64,000 bases of DNA, taken from assembly GCA_032716605.1 (NCBI GenBank), contig CM064492.1:53498084-53562083 (forward strand). Direction: 5' to 3'. Under the pieces are notes generated by a model. It made no database searches, had not been told where the DNA came from, and saw nothing but the letters and a program-made list of their open reading frames with translations. This stretch comes from Paralithodes platypus. Its lineage: Eukaryota > Arthropoda > Malacostraca > Decapoda > Lithodidae. Below are positions 53,020-63,239 of the stretch, one piece after another. Positions within the stretch are counted from its first letter, which is position 1. Each line of letters opens with the position of its first letter. The position numbers were made by a program, and so were the translations under genes.

Positions 53020-55903
53020 ATATAAGCAATATAAGGGGACTTCACTCTAACATCAATTCTGTACACCAATTTCTTCAATTTCCTTTTTTTGACAGAGACT
53101 CAAGTAACATCCACATCTGACACGTCTAGATTTAATTTTCCAGGTTATCAACTGCTCCAAAATTTCAGACCTAAAGGAGGTGTATGTTGCTTCGCAAAAT
53201 CTGAAATTGCCCTGGAGGAGGTTACTAGTTTCAATTGTCCCTATTTTTATTATTCTATATACAAATTAATTTCTGCTGGTAAATTTAAATACATATGTTG
53301 CATCTACCGTTCCCCAAATACTCCTCCAGAGCAAAGTCTTTTTGATTCTCTGTCCTCACAACTCAGTGTCCTCAACTTAAATGATTCTTCTGAAATCACT
53401 GTGTTGGGTGATTTTAATGTCCATAATGTTGAATGGCTCACATATTCAGCCAGGACTGATGATGCTGGTCTTGAATGTGAGCTATTTGCAGACTCATTTA
53501 ATCTCACTCAACTAGTCAACCAACCCACCCGTGTACCAGATAATCCTAATCATAATTCCCACCTACTGGACTTATTTTTAACAACCAATTCAGAAAATTA
53601 TGATGTTACAGTGAGGTCCCCGCTTGGATCTTCTGATCACTGTCTGATACAGGCCACCTGTCTATCACCTACCACACCTTCCCACTCTGAACCTTTTTTG
53701 GTGACTAAATGGCATTACGATAGGGCAGACTGGGAGGGTCTTCAAGGTTTCTTTATTGATATTCCCTGGACCTCTTTCTTTTCTAATGATGCACACTCCA
53801 CCTTGAGCCACATACAAGATTTTGTAAAAATTGGAATGGAAACTTTTATTTCTCATCAAAAGTACAGTAAAAGATCTAATTCACCTAAATGGTTTGACCA
53901 TAATTGTGCTAGAGTAACTGAACAAAAAGCAATAGCCTACAATGCATACACAAGATCAAAAACACATGAAGCCTTTAATTACTTTAGAAACATCAGAAAT
54001 CATGCCAAAACTGTATTAAACCTAACTAAATCAAACTTTCTCCACAAGCAGGCAAATAAACTTCTAAATAATCCAAATGATAACAAAATATTTTGGTCTA
54101 CTCTTAACTCATTCAAATCCAACTTCACTACTGCTTCATCCATTCCACCATTAAAATCTCCGACTGGCAATCTTGTAAGTGACCCACGAGGTAAAGCTAA
54201 CCTTCTTGCGGATATTTTCTCCACCAACTCAACCTTAGATGAAATAAATCAAGATGTCCCTGTACTTAATCTTAATTCGCCTGAAATTCCCTCACCAGAC
54301 ATGTCAAAACTATTTTGCAGAATCTCTCGGTAGATAAGGCTCCTGGTCCAGATGAAATTCCTCCAATAGTACTTAAGAATTGCTCCTTGGTGCTCGCTCC
54401 TGTATTGGCAAAAAATTTCCATCTGTGTACTCATACCTCATGCTTCCCAGTACCCTGGAAAGAAGCAAACATCCATCCAGTTCCTAAAAAAGGTGCCTCT
54501 TCAGATCCATCAAACTACAGACCAATAGCTATAACTTCCACTCTTGGTAAAGTCTTTGAAATTATATTAAATAATCACATAATGAAGCATCTTGAGAATA
54601 ATAAATTAATCAGTGATAGGCAATATGGTTTTAGACGATGTCGATCAACTGCAGACATGCTTTGCCTTCTTACGCATCAAATCAACCAAGCTACAGACCA
54701 ACATGGTGAAACACACACAATAGCACTGGATATATCAAAGGCATTTGATAGAGTCTGGCATCAATCCTTATTGTCGAAGATGTCACACTACGGCCTTGCA
54801 TCATTAGTTCCACTAATTTCTTCTTATCTTCATAACAGAAAAATATGTGTAATGGTAGATGGCCTTTATTCTCAATTTCACTCAATAAATGCTGGTGTTC
54901 CCCAGGGATCAGTTTTGGCCCCAATTCTGTTCCTCATTCATATCAATGATCTCATATCTACCACTCATAATCCAATACATTCCTACGCAGATGACTCAAC
55001 ACTCCACAGTTCCTTCACATTTACCAATTCTGTCACCCAACCTGATCTTATAAATTCAAAAATAAACACTGCAATTTCTCTGAACCAGGACCTTTCTAGA
55101 ATTAATGGATGGGGACAAAAGAATCTAGTTTCCTTTAATGCACAGAAAACCAAGTACATTCAATTTTCTAACCGACAGAATCTCACTGACTCCCATATAT
55201 TTTTTAATGATGTAAATATTCCCACTTCCCCTAGTATTGACATTCTCGGTGTAACATTAACTACTAACTTGAGCTGGACACATTATGTTAGAAGCATTGC
55301 TAAGAATGCCTCTAAAAAACTGGGACTCCTGTACAGAGTTCGAGAATTCTTCACTGACGAGCAGTTGGCCGTGATATATAAAAGTCATATGCGTTCTCAG
55401 ATGGATTACTGTTCACCTCTGTGGGGTGGAAGTGGAGTGGTTGCATTGAGGCAGTTGGACAAAATTCAAAATAAAGCTATTAGATTAATCAATAACCCTG
55501 CAATCACACAGGACCTTCCTACATTATCCATACGAAGAAACGTTGCATCCCTTGCATTATTCTACAGATATTTTCACAGCAATTGTTCCGAGGAACTTGC
55601 TTCAATTGTGCCGCCTCTCCACATCTTTCCCCGTAGAACTAGGGCAGCTGAGAGCGCCCATGAATTTACACTTTCTCCTCCACAATGCAGAACTTCTGCT
55701 TATCAGAATTCATTTATCCCCAGAGCTACTACTCTTTGGAATTCACTTCCCTCGAATTGCTTTCCACAAACTTACAATCTACAAATGTTTAAATCCAGTT
55801 GTTACAAACATTTTATGAATGGAGGATGCCTTTAGGCACATGGACCTTTTTGTTTTATCTGTGTTTTTCCTTCCTCCGTTCATTGTCTCTTAAAAAAAAA
55901 AAA
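53020..55903 (+). mobile_element. Jockey-like LINE, plus strand, 5' truncated
   Basis: Begins within the SNIRGLHSNIN codons of the endonuclease and ends in poly-A (55891-55903). Inserted in the RT element; the short match AAGC on both sides may be the target duplication. Same family as 43015-46463. Confidence 0.92.
53089..55835 (+). pseudogene. Jockey-like endonuclease-RT
   Basis: Endonuclease frame 53089-54333, RT frame 54315-55835. Motifs: FRPKGGVCCFAKS, IYRSPNTPPEQSLF, VLGDFNVHNVEWL, SSDHCLIQA, then [81 protein letters not shown] and the C-terminal TLWNSLPSNCF. Compared with the minus copy, 13 bp are missing at about 54297 between two CAC trinucleotides, which causes the frame change. A second deletion near 53075 removes part of the N terminus. 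The RT active site is intact. There is no internal RT duplication, so this copy represents the ancestral arrangement. Confidence 0.94.
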
Positions 55904-57719
55904 AGCACTGTCCATCCATTGGCAGAAGTTCCGGTTCGATTCTGACATCATGGCACACCTCGTCCAGCATTTGTGCAGTGATGTCTCGTACTTCATCATG
56001 CCGGATACAGATGAATCCTCCTTTCTTACAGGTCATACAGTGGTCTGAGGTGCTTATTTCACCACATGCACATTTCAGCGGCAGGTTCGAAACTGGCCAC
56101 CCATACCTCAAGGCTACGGCATCATTGAATTCTTGTTTATTTAAGCTGAAGCCTTTTTCCTTTATTGGTAATGAAGTGAGCCGATTTGAAGCCCCCGTGT
56201 CTTGTGCCATCTCAACTCTCATTTTCAGTTCTTCACTACAACCGGTCTTAATTTGTTCTAGGCTATGTTTCTGTCTCTTCTCTGCTCTTTGTAATTTCCT
56301 GTCTTGCATTTCGTTGTTCCTCTTCGTCCACCTCATCATTTTCATTTTGCTCCCGTATTTTTTCTGTCAGAGACGTAGTAAGTTTAAGGGAATTTTGGTA
56401 ATCATGTGGTGCCGCCTCCACTGGGTTTATGATCCCCATACCTCCAAGCCTTGGCGGAAGAGCTAATAGATCTCTTAGCTCTTGCGTGATGCCTTCCATC
56501 TCTGTTAAAGCAGGTATGAATGCTCCTCTGATTGCTTCTTCCAGCGGTTGGAGCATCTGTCCAGTGTCTGGCACTGTTCTCATAAGAAAGGTCCATCTGT
56601 GCTTAACACCATATGTGAAGGCAGTATATGCAGCATGTGGTTCAGATTTCGCAATGTCTGCCAGGGTTTTCACTTCCTTTACCCGCTCCGCTACCTTTTT
56701 TCGCACATAGACTCTCTTGCATTCCTCTGTGCCTATTACTGCTCCCAAATATCGTTCACCATCCTTTGTAATCTTCACTCCTGTCCCATCAAAAGTCTGC
56801 ACCGCTTCTTCATACTTGTCTTCTTTCACTATTAGTACAGATTTACTAGCATTAGGATGGTACCCAATGACTGCACCAACCCTTTGTACTCTCTGCCACA
56901 ATTGTTTGAGATCCCTTATTCTTCCTGCACCTGTGAGGTCATCAGCATACGCCACTTGTTTCACTCGGGATGCCTCATGTTTTATTTTCTGCTGCAGAAT
57001 AGATAGTGCCAGTGCGTACATTGCCATTGCCACTGGATCTCCTTGCGTTGTTCCTTCATTTGATTTGAGAATTTTCATTTCTTCCTTCTTTGTGCTTCCA
57101 ACTATATACAGGTTAGCTGGCTCCTTATAAGTGGTTTTTATGTACTTTGCGATGCTCGTGCATTTGATCTTGATGTGAATAGCTGCCTCCCTATTAACAC
57201 CTTAAGAGCGGCCTAGGCGGTAATTTCTATGTACCGCCCAGCAGTTTTTTTACCATAAATGGTATTGTTTCTGTGCTTTTTTCATGCATAAACAAGACCC
57301 AGAGCGTAATACAGGTATGTATCCCTGAAAGGGCATAAATTGAGCTTTCCAATGACACCCGAACCATCCTTCTACGATCACTGGTTGTCTTGCAACGATC
57401 GTGCAACCGAAGGGCAAAATCGCTAAAATACGGTCATTTTCTTACATTATTACGTGTGAAACGAGTGAGAGAGGGTGGAGTAGAAAGGAGTACATCTCAG
57501 TAGCTCCACGGCCACCGTGGCGAGCGGTCAGGATGTAATCTACGCTCCTCCCACCGCTCCGCTCTCTCTCAGAGCACATTACGTGCTCAAAATTGCATTC
57601 GACAATAGCCGGGCCCCGCCCATAGGCCCTATTTATTTCATTCGACAATAGCCGGGCGCCGCCAGTTAAGGGTTAATGGTGTTAAAGGCATTTGTTGCAT
57701 CCACTAGCAGTACCGCTTC
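55904..57719 (-). pseudogene. RT domain of the split element
   Basis: Read on the minus strand from 57719: LLVDATNAFNTIN, then the MITE, then NREAAIHIKIKCTSIAKYI; ILKSNEGTTQGDPVAMAMYAL, QVAYADDLTGAG (active site intact), GYHPNASKSVLIVK, VKITKDGERYLGAVIGT, PHAAYTAFTYGVKHRW and LLALPPRLGGMGIINP. A frameshift near 56280 leads to the second frame (55904-56345) with GASNRLTSLPIKEKGFSLN, KCACGEISTSDHCMTCKKGG (a CxC-H-C zinc motif) and IRHDEVRDITAQMLDEV. It continues into 53016 after the LINE. One frameshift and two insertions inactivate it. Confidence 0.82.
57198..57672. mobile_element. TTAA-flanked MITE inside the RT gene, 475 bp
   Basis: TTAA at 57194-57197 and 57673-57676. Ends CACCTTAAGAGCGGC and, inverted, CCCTTAACTGGCGGC. 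Removing the insert restores a continuous NAFNTINREAAI reading, so the boundaries are secure. Confidence 0.93.
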
Positions 57720-58309
57720 TCATCACTAATACTCACACCATCGTCACTACCATCATCACTACTGTCATCATTACCACTACAACTATCATCATTACTTGTC
57801 ACCATCATCACTACTATTATGACCATCATCACTACTACTAGTACTGTCACCATCATATCTACTACTGTCATCATCATCACTACTGTCATCATCATCAATA
57901 CAACTACAACCATCATCACTACTATTATCACTATCATCAATACTATCACCATCAATCCCACTATTACTACCATCACTTCTAATGCCAACTAAACTAATTT
58001 AACCTAGCAAATGCGGAGCGATATGTTTTTGCCCCCAGAACGAATGCGTTCTTAGTTCTAAGAACGCCATCATTGCTGGGGGGGAGTAAAACCATATTTT
58101 GGACCTAAAATCATAACTATTGCATAAATTCAAAAAATCTTTTTTGACTGACGTTCGCATTCACGCAACAAATGTTCGTGTGAAATTTGGTGAAAATCCG
58201 TCCAACGGTCTAGGAGGCGTTTCGGGACAGACGGACGACGACGACAATTTTTTTTGGTGGTACTCACTATACGGGGGGCGATACCAAACTCTGCTTACGC
58301 AGAGTTGAT
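57720..58309 (+). repeat. Hairpin-minisatellite repeat, copy 6
   Basis: CATCAT core 57721-57990, then the AATTTAACCTAGC, hairpin (GAACGAATGCGTTC/ GAACGC), poly-G, TTCGCATTCACGC, GTCCAACGGTCTAGG and GACGACGAC blocks, then TATACGGGGGGCGATACC and the complete terminal hairpin ACTCTGC-TTAC-GCAGAGT with TTGAT at the end. It lacks the 5' hairpin. Confidence 0.87.
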
Positions 58310-58470
58310 TAAATACATACAAGTCAGGAAAATATGAGACGGTATGTGTATGTGTCGTGAGTCAGTGAAGGGTAATGAAACAAAAAATACTGGATAAAAT
58401 GAGAATATTAGCTAAGGCGACCGGAAGGAAGGTGTTCAGGAGTATTAAAGGATTACGTTGGCGGTGAAGT

Positions 58471-58502
<32 letters not shown>

Positions 58503-58674
58503 AAGAGGGGAGGTGGATTAATCATTAGTATTCGACAGATGAGAGAACGGGAAAAAGATAATTAGAGTTAGCAAAGAGGGGAAGGGGGATTTAACATTAG
58601 TAGTCAACAAAGAGAAAGAGAGAGAGAGAGAAGTCAACAGGTGTCCCTTCAATAAACAGTGAGTCTCGAAGCAC
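58310..58674. other. GA-rich non-coding stretch
   Basis: (GA)n near 58470-58492 and 58614-58632. No gene. Confidence 0.7.
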
Positions 58675-59313
58675 GCATTAGGAGAGTTGTTGTGATTGTG
58701 TTGTTTGTGTTGCGTATGTTGTTGAAGGTATTGTGGTGGTGGTGGTGTTGATGGTGTTATTGTCGTACTGGTGATAATATTGTTGTTGGTGGTGGTGTTG
58801 GTGTTGCTTGTGGTGAGCCATAATACCGGCACACCTATTTGAATCTATCGAACCCAAGCGAGACAATCCAGTGTTCTGTTACATCCCAGAAGCTTCACAA
58901 CTTGGCTTTACAGATTCAACGATGCAAATGGGTGTGCAGGTACTATGGCTCAAGACTGTACCTGTTACGTGTGTAGCTGTTGTATGTTTGTGGTGTTTGG
59001 AGTGGTGTTGTTGGTGTTTGTGGTGTTATTGGTGTTGGATGTTGTGGTGTTATTGGTGTTTGTGGTGTTGTTGATGTTTGTAGTGGTGGTTGTGATGTTA
59101 TTGGTGTTGATTGTGGTGTGGTTGTGGTGTTATTAGTGTTGATGTTTGTGGTGGTGATGTTGTTGATGTTTGTGGTGGTGGTGTTGATGATTGCTGTGGT
59201 GGTGGTTGTGGTGTTATTGGTGTTGATAATTTTGGTGTTATTGGTGTTCATGTTAGTAGTGGTGGTGTTATTATTGGTGTTGATGTTTGTGGTGGTGATG
59301 TTATATATATATA

Positions 59314-59352
<39 letters not shown>

Positions 59353-59380
59353 TGTATATATATATATATATATATATATA
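58675..59380. repeat. GTTGTGGTG minisatellite and (TA)n
   Basis: GTTGTTGGTGGTG-type words at 58675-58820 and 58985-59300, divided by 150 bp of unique sequence, then (TA)n at 59304-59380. Val/Cys/Gly frames here are artefacts. Confidence 0.85.
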
Positions 59381-59679
59381 TTTTCTTTAATACATACGAG
59401 GTTGAAAGAAATGGCAATTTCTGCGTTGGAAATTTTATTATTCAAAGTTTCCAGGTCTCTGATGAGTTTTCGCTGGGTGGCAGGAAGTAGATGAAGGAGA
59501 TGAGCAAAATTCATGGTGGTACAGGGTTACATACATGATGATACAGGATATACGACGCGTTTCACTGGACAACCAGCATTATCAAGTAAGGAAGGAATGA
59601 AATAAAAGGTAAACAGGAAGGGTATATATAGAGGGTGGAGGATCAGAGGAGGAGGAAAACAGGGGGCAAAAGTCTGCTA
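59381..59679 (-). repeat. PLE terminal arm, inverted copy
   Basis: Complement of 61783-62088 with very few differences. Includes the ORF N terminus on the minus strand from about 59514. Confidence 0.93.
59554..59585 (-). ncRNA. Hammerhead-ribozyme-like motif (inverted arm)
   Basis: Complement of the motif at 61877-61908: TTGATAA core, GCTGG/CCAGT stem II, GAAA, ACGCGT stem III and GTC cleavage triplet. Predicted cut after the C complementary to 59554. Confidence 0.65.
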
Positions 59680-61749
59680 CCGGAAACGCCTAGAAACGGA
59701 AATCCTCCTGGACGACATCCTACGACTCAAGAAGGATGGCAAGGTCACCACTACTCCCGCCCTACAACCTACTCTCCTCGCTGAAGCCGCCAAAACCAGA
59801 GGAACTCACCATAGCAAAATACTCAACAAACAACACTTCCAAGCTGCCAAACTATTAAGAGACAACCCCAACATCATCATCCGTCGTGCGGATAAAGCTT
59901 CCTGCCTCGTGATCCATGACAAGGAGGAATATCTTAGAAAATGGACGTCATCTTAAGTGACAACACTAAATTTAAAAAGATCACCCGCAACCCAACCGAC
60001 GAAATCAAACGTATTGCCAACACCACCATCACCGCCATCAACGCCAAACAAGGAGGGATCCACCTTAAAAAACTCGTCGGAGAATACACCCCTGGTTATG
60101 CGTACGGAACCATCAAAACACACAAACCTGGGAACCCCCTCCGCCCCATCATCTCCCAGATCCCCACTGCCACCTACCAGATCGCCAAGGCCCTGAACAA
60201 CCTCCTCACCCCCTACGTGCCCAGCCAATTCAACCTTAACTCAGCCCACGATTTCTTGGAAATTTTACGAGACGCCCCCCGTAACAACAACCACACTATC
60301 GCCTCTCTCGACGTAGAAAGCCTGTTCACCAACGTGCCAGTGGATAGGACCATTGACATGATTCTACGTCGAATTTATCATTGCCCTGATACACCTACAC
60401 TGGACATCCCGGAGAAGGCCCTGAAAACACTACTGGAGCTATGTACCAAGGAGGCCCCCTTCCTTTGCCCCCGGGGCAACATGTACAAGCAGATAGACGG
60501 TGTGGCGATGGGCAGCCCCCTAGGAGTTCTTTTTGCGAACTTTTTCATGGGTACCATCGAGGAAGAGCTCCTAGCTGCCCAACGACCAGCCGTCTACTGT
60601 AGATACGTGGATGACATCTTCGTGCAAATCAAGGACCTCCACGAACTACAGGAACTCCAGCGTCGCTTCATGACCTCCTCCGGACTTAACTTCACCTTTG
60701 AAAAATCTAACAATGGACAACTCCCCTTCCTCGACATCCTCGTAGCTCTGAACGACCATGGGTTCAAAACCACCGTCTACATTAAACCTACTAACACAGG
60801 ACAATGCCTCAACGGCGATAGTGAATGCCCCCGCCGTTATCTTCTATCCTCCATCTCCGCCTATGTTAGGAGAGCCCTCACGCACTGCTCTACCTGGGCC
60901 GACACCCACCAGGAACTAGAAAGACTATCCCAAGTTTTAGTAAATAACGGATACTCCAACTCCGACATCTCCAGCACCATCAACCACCATCTTGAAAAAT
61001 GGTACACTCAAAGCCCTCCCAACATTGACCCCCCCAATGAAATTAAGATCTTCTACCGCAATTACATGTCCTCTGAACACAAAAATGACGAGGCCGTCTT
61101 AAAAGAAATAATCTCCAAGCATGTCCACCCAACCAACCCGGAAAACAAAATCAAATTAATAATTTATTACAAATCCCCCAAGACCTCCAACCTCGTTCTC
61201 CGCAACAAACCAGCCTCCACCAAGATAAAGAGCCCGATGACCGACGATCACGTCATTTACCAACATACCTGTAATTATGAGGACTGTGGACCTCATTCCT
61301 ATATTGGTATGACGCAGACTCGTCTTTCACGTCGGTTAACTCTTCACCTTCAGGCTGGAGCCATCAAAGACCACTATCTCACCCCTAACCACCCTCACCT
61401 CACACGCAACGAGTTAGAGAAACACACCACCATACTCGATAAAGAAAGTGACCCAAGGAGATTACCTATACTCGAAGCTTTATATATCCAAGCCTTACAT
61501 CCCAACATCAACAACCAAACTCTGGACCTTCAGATCCTTCCTTCTGCCAAAAGGCACTACCCTACAGGACCTAACACCCCTCCTCGCCCCCCGGTGCCCT
61601 TGACGCAGCCCCCCGCGCTACCTCCTTCAGCTTCGTCTTCTGCAGGCGCCACACAACTTAGGCCACGCCCCTCGACACGCAGCCAATCAGCTTCGACCCC
61701 ACCTACTGACCACCATCCCGCATCCAGTGCGCATGCGTGGAGCGGTTAA
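59669..61749 (+). pseudogene. PLE reverse transcriptase with GIY-YIG endonuclease
   Basis: An upstream frame (59669-59955: CYRKRLETEILLDDILRL ... IIIRRADKASCLVIHDKEEYL) joins the main frame (59941-61749, 602 codons) after loss of one A near 59938. RT: PGYAYGTIKTHKPGNPLRPI (~54-73), SLDVESLFTNVPVD (~122), IDGVAMGSPLGVLFANFFM (~181-199) and catalytic CRYVDDIFV (~219-227), FLDILV. GIY-YIG: CNYEDCG then HSYIGMTQTRLSRRL (~445-465), HLQAGAIKDH, and LPILEALYIQALHPNINNQ (~515). Catalytic YIG, Arg and Glu are present. A Pro/Ser-rich tail of ~75 residues follows. This is the best-preserved RT in the window: one single-base lesion plus 5' truncation. Base composition is richer in C than nearby LINEs, as seen in its codons. 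Confidence 0.93.
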
Positions 61750-61782
61750 CCCCTTCTCTCTCCTAGTTTACGCTTCCACCAA

Positions 61783-62088
61783 TAGCAGACTTTTGCCCCC
61801 TGTTTTCCTCCTCCTCTGATCCTCCACCCTCTATATATACCCTTCCTGTTTACCTTTTATTTCATTCCTTCCTTACTTGATAATGCTGGTTGTCCAGTGA
61901 AACGCGTCGTATATCCTGTATCATCATGTACATTTATGTAACCCTGTACCACCATGAATTTTGCTCATCTCCTTCATCTACTTCCTGCCACCCAGCGAAA
62001 ACTCATCAGAGACCTGGAAACTTTGAATAATAAAATTTCCAACGCAGAAATTGCCATTTCTTTCAACCTCGTATGTATTAAAGAAAAT
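61783..62088 (+). repeat. PLE terminal arm, direct copy
   Basis: Starts TAGCAGACTTTTGCCCCC just after the ORF and ends GTATTAAAGAAAA before TTTATTACC and (TA)n. Confidence 0.93.
61877..61908 (+). ncRNA. Hammerhead-ribozyme-like motif
   Basis: TTGATAA, one T, stem II GCTGG-TTGT-CCAGT, GAAA, palindromic ACGCGT as stem III, GTC. In place of the usual CTGANGA core, positions 3 and 8 are U and A, which keeps the 3-8 base pair. Stem I shows only about 3 pairs (TAC/GTA) next to the core. PLE terminal repeats are known to host minimal hammerheads with short stem III, which may act as dimers. Confidence 0.7.
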
Positions 62089-62106
62089 TTATTACCTGGC
62101 TTTACT

Positions 62107-62109
<3 letters not shown>
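61954..62109 (+). pseudogene. N-terminal start of a PLE ORF in the 3' arm
   Basis: ATG at 61954 opens MNFAHLLHLLPATQRKL, then RDLETLNNKISNAEIAISFN and LVCIKENLLPGFTNI, after which (TA)n takes over. This is how a second tandem PLE unit would begin, so the block may be what remains of a head-to-tail PLE tandem. Confidence 0.8.

Positions 62110-62142
<33 letters not shown>
62110..62142. repeat. (TA)n microsatellite
   Basis: Pure TA repeat directly after the PLE arm. Confidence 0.95.
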
Positions 62143-62144
<2 letters not shown>

Positions 62145-62292
62145 CTAAAATGGTGCGTAGTGTTTTGATTAATAGTGTTTTTAGTCTGTAGTGTGATATT
62201 AATGAGATGTATGGACTGCGAGGGAGAAGGGTGTCCAGAAAAACCCTACCTCCCCCTTAATACTGTCTGTAGTTTGTAGTGTGTGGTATTAA

Positions 62293-62490
62293 CCCTTTCA
62301 GTCTTTTTTTAATCTGATTTCAGTTATATTTAGACGATTTTATGAAGCTTAGGATGGATATATGGTAGCTTAAATTAATAAGTGAGATAGTCTGCAGCCT
62401 TGCAATGTGTCCACGTCCTGCCTGAGCTGAATACAATCGTCTAATAGTTGCCAGAATATAATCAAAAGGACGTCGCCGGTACAGAAGGCG
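62293..62490. mobile_element. TTAA-flanked MITE, 198 bp
   Basis: TTAA at 62289-62292 and 62491-62494. Ends CCCTTTCAGTC and, inverted, CGCCTTCTGTACC. The inner arms TTAGACGATTTTATGAAGCT and TAATCGTCTAATAGTTGCC-like words make it a foldback over ~70 bp per side. It is the clearest small copy of the family. Confidence 0.88.
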
Positions 62491-62494
62491 TTAA

Positions 62495-62769
62495 TGAGAT
62501 GTATATATGGATTGTGAGAGAGGGAGATATGCGGACCAGAGCTTGTATTGTGCTGTGAGGCTGGATGAGTGTTGTTGGTGGTGTTTGTGTTAGCGGGTGC
62601 ACAGTTGCCCATATAACTTCTGTATGTATTGTGTGTGGTAGTAATGAAATGTATGGACTATGTTAGAGAGAGAGATATACATATGCGGACCAGTTCGTGT
62701 ATTGTATTGTGAGGCTGTATGAGTGTTGTTGTGTTTGTGTTAGCGGGTTGGTCTGGGCTCAAGTCAATG
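62495..62769. other. GT-rich duplicated sequence
   Basis: Two copies of a ~180-bp segment containing GCGGACCAG, TTGTATTGTG(A)GGCTG and ATGAGTGTTGTTG (about 62505-62610 and 62670-62750). No gene. Confidence 0.6.
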
Positions 62770-63095
62770 CCGGTGGTGGCTTCCATTGTCTGGTGGTGGT
62801 GTTGTTGTTTGGCAGAGTGGTGGTTTTGTTTGTGTGGGTGGTGTTGATGTTTGGCGGAGTGTTGGAGGTGGTGTTGTTGTTTGGGGTGGTGGTGTTGTTG
62901 TTTGTGGTGATGGTGTTGTTGTGGTGGTGGTGTTGTTGATGTTCGTGTTGATGTTTGTAGTGGTAGTGTTGATGCTTGCGGTGGTTGTAGTGGTGGTCTT
63001 ATTGACATTGATGTTCTTGGTGGTGGTGTTGATGTGTGGTGTTTGGAGTGATGGTGGTGATGGTGGAGTTGATGCAGAGGAATCTGTCGGCACCA
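62770..63095. repeat. GGTGGTGTTGTTG minisatellite
   Basis: Same composition and word set as 58675-59300, on the other side of the PLE. Confidence 0.85.
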
Positions 63096-63239
63096 GCCAT
63101 CCATGGCAGTACTCCTAGGGAGAGCTTTCAGTGAAGTGCCCTATAAAGATTACTAGAAGTCCTGTTTCACCACCTGGCCTCCTTTACTGACCTTTTCTTT
63201 CTGTGCCTCATATACACATAGAACAATTTTAGCTTGCTC

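Larger units (their letters stand above)
52424..57719 (-). mobile_element. RT element with ARGFW-type C-terminal domain, minus strand, split twice
   Basis: Minus-strand RT, CCHC-type zinc motif and C-terminal domain, ending in AATAAA plus poly-A (plus-strand poly-T 52424-52437). Interrupted by a plus-strand LINE (53020-55903) and a TTAA MITE (57198-57672). Its 5' end is lost at 57719, where copy 6 of the hairpin-minisatellite repeat begins. It resembles a family common in invertebrate genomes; I infer a LINE-type element with a C-terminal nuclease-like domain but cannot place its clade. Confidence 0.75.
59381..62088 (+). mobile_element. Penelope-like element (PLE) with inverted terminal arms
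   Basis: A plus-strand RT/GIY-YIG gene flanked by two ~300-bp arms in inverted orientation (59381-59679 and 61783-62088). Each arm contains the start of the PLE ORF (MNFAHLLHLLPATQRKL) and a hammerhead-like motif. PLEs are known to carry such terminal repeats, direct or inverted, usually with the ORF start inside, and (TA)n tracts lie outside both ends. Confidence 0.93.

Noticed and set aside
59440..59480. Hammerhead core at CTGATGAG on the plus strand near 59458
   Set aside because: No GAAA or stem III follows at a suitable distance; chance match.
59381..62088. Block with 300-bp inverted ends as a TIR DNA transposon
   Set aside because: The enclosed gene is an RT with GIY-YIG domain and the arms contain the start of that gene, so it is a Penelope-like element with an inverted terminal arm.
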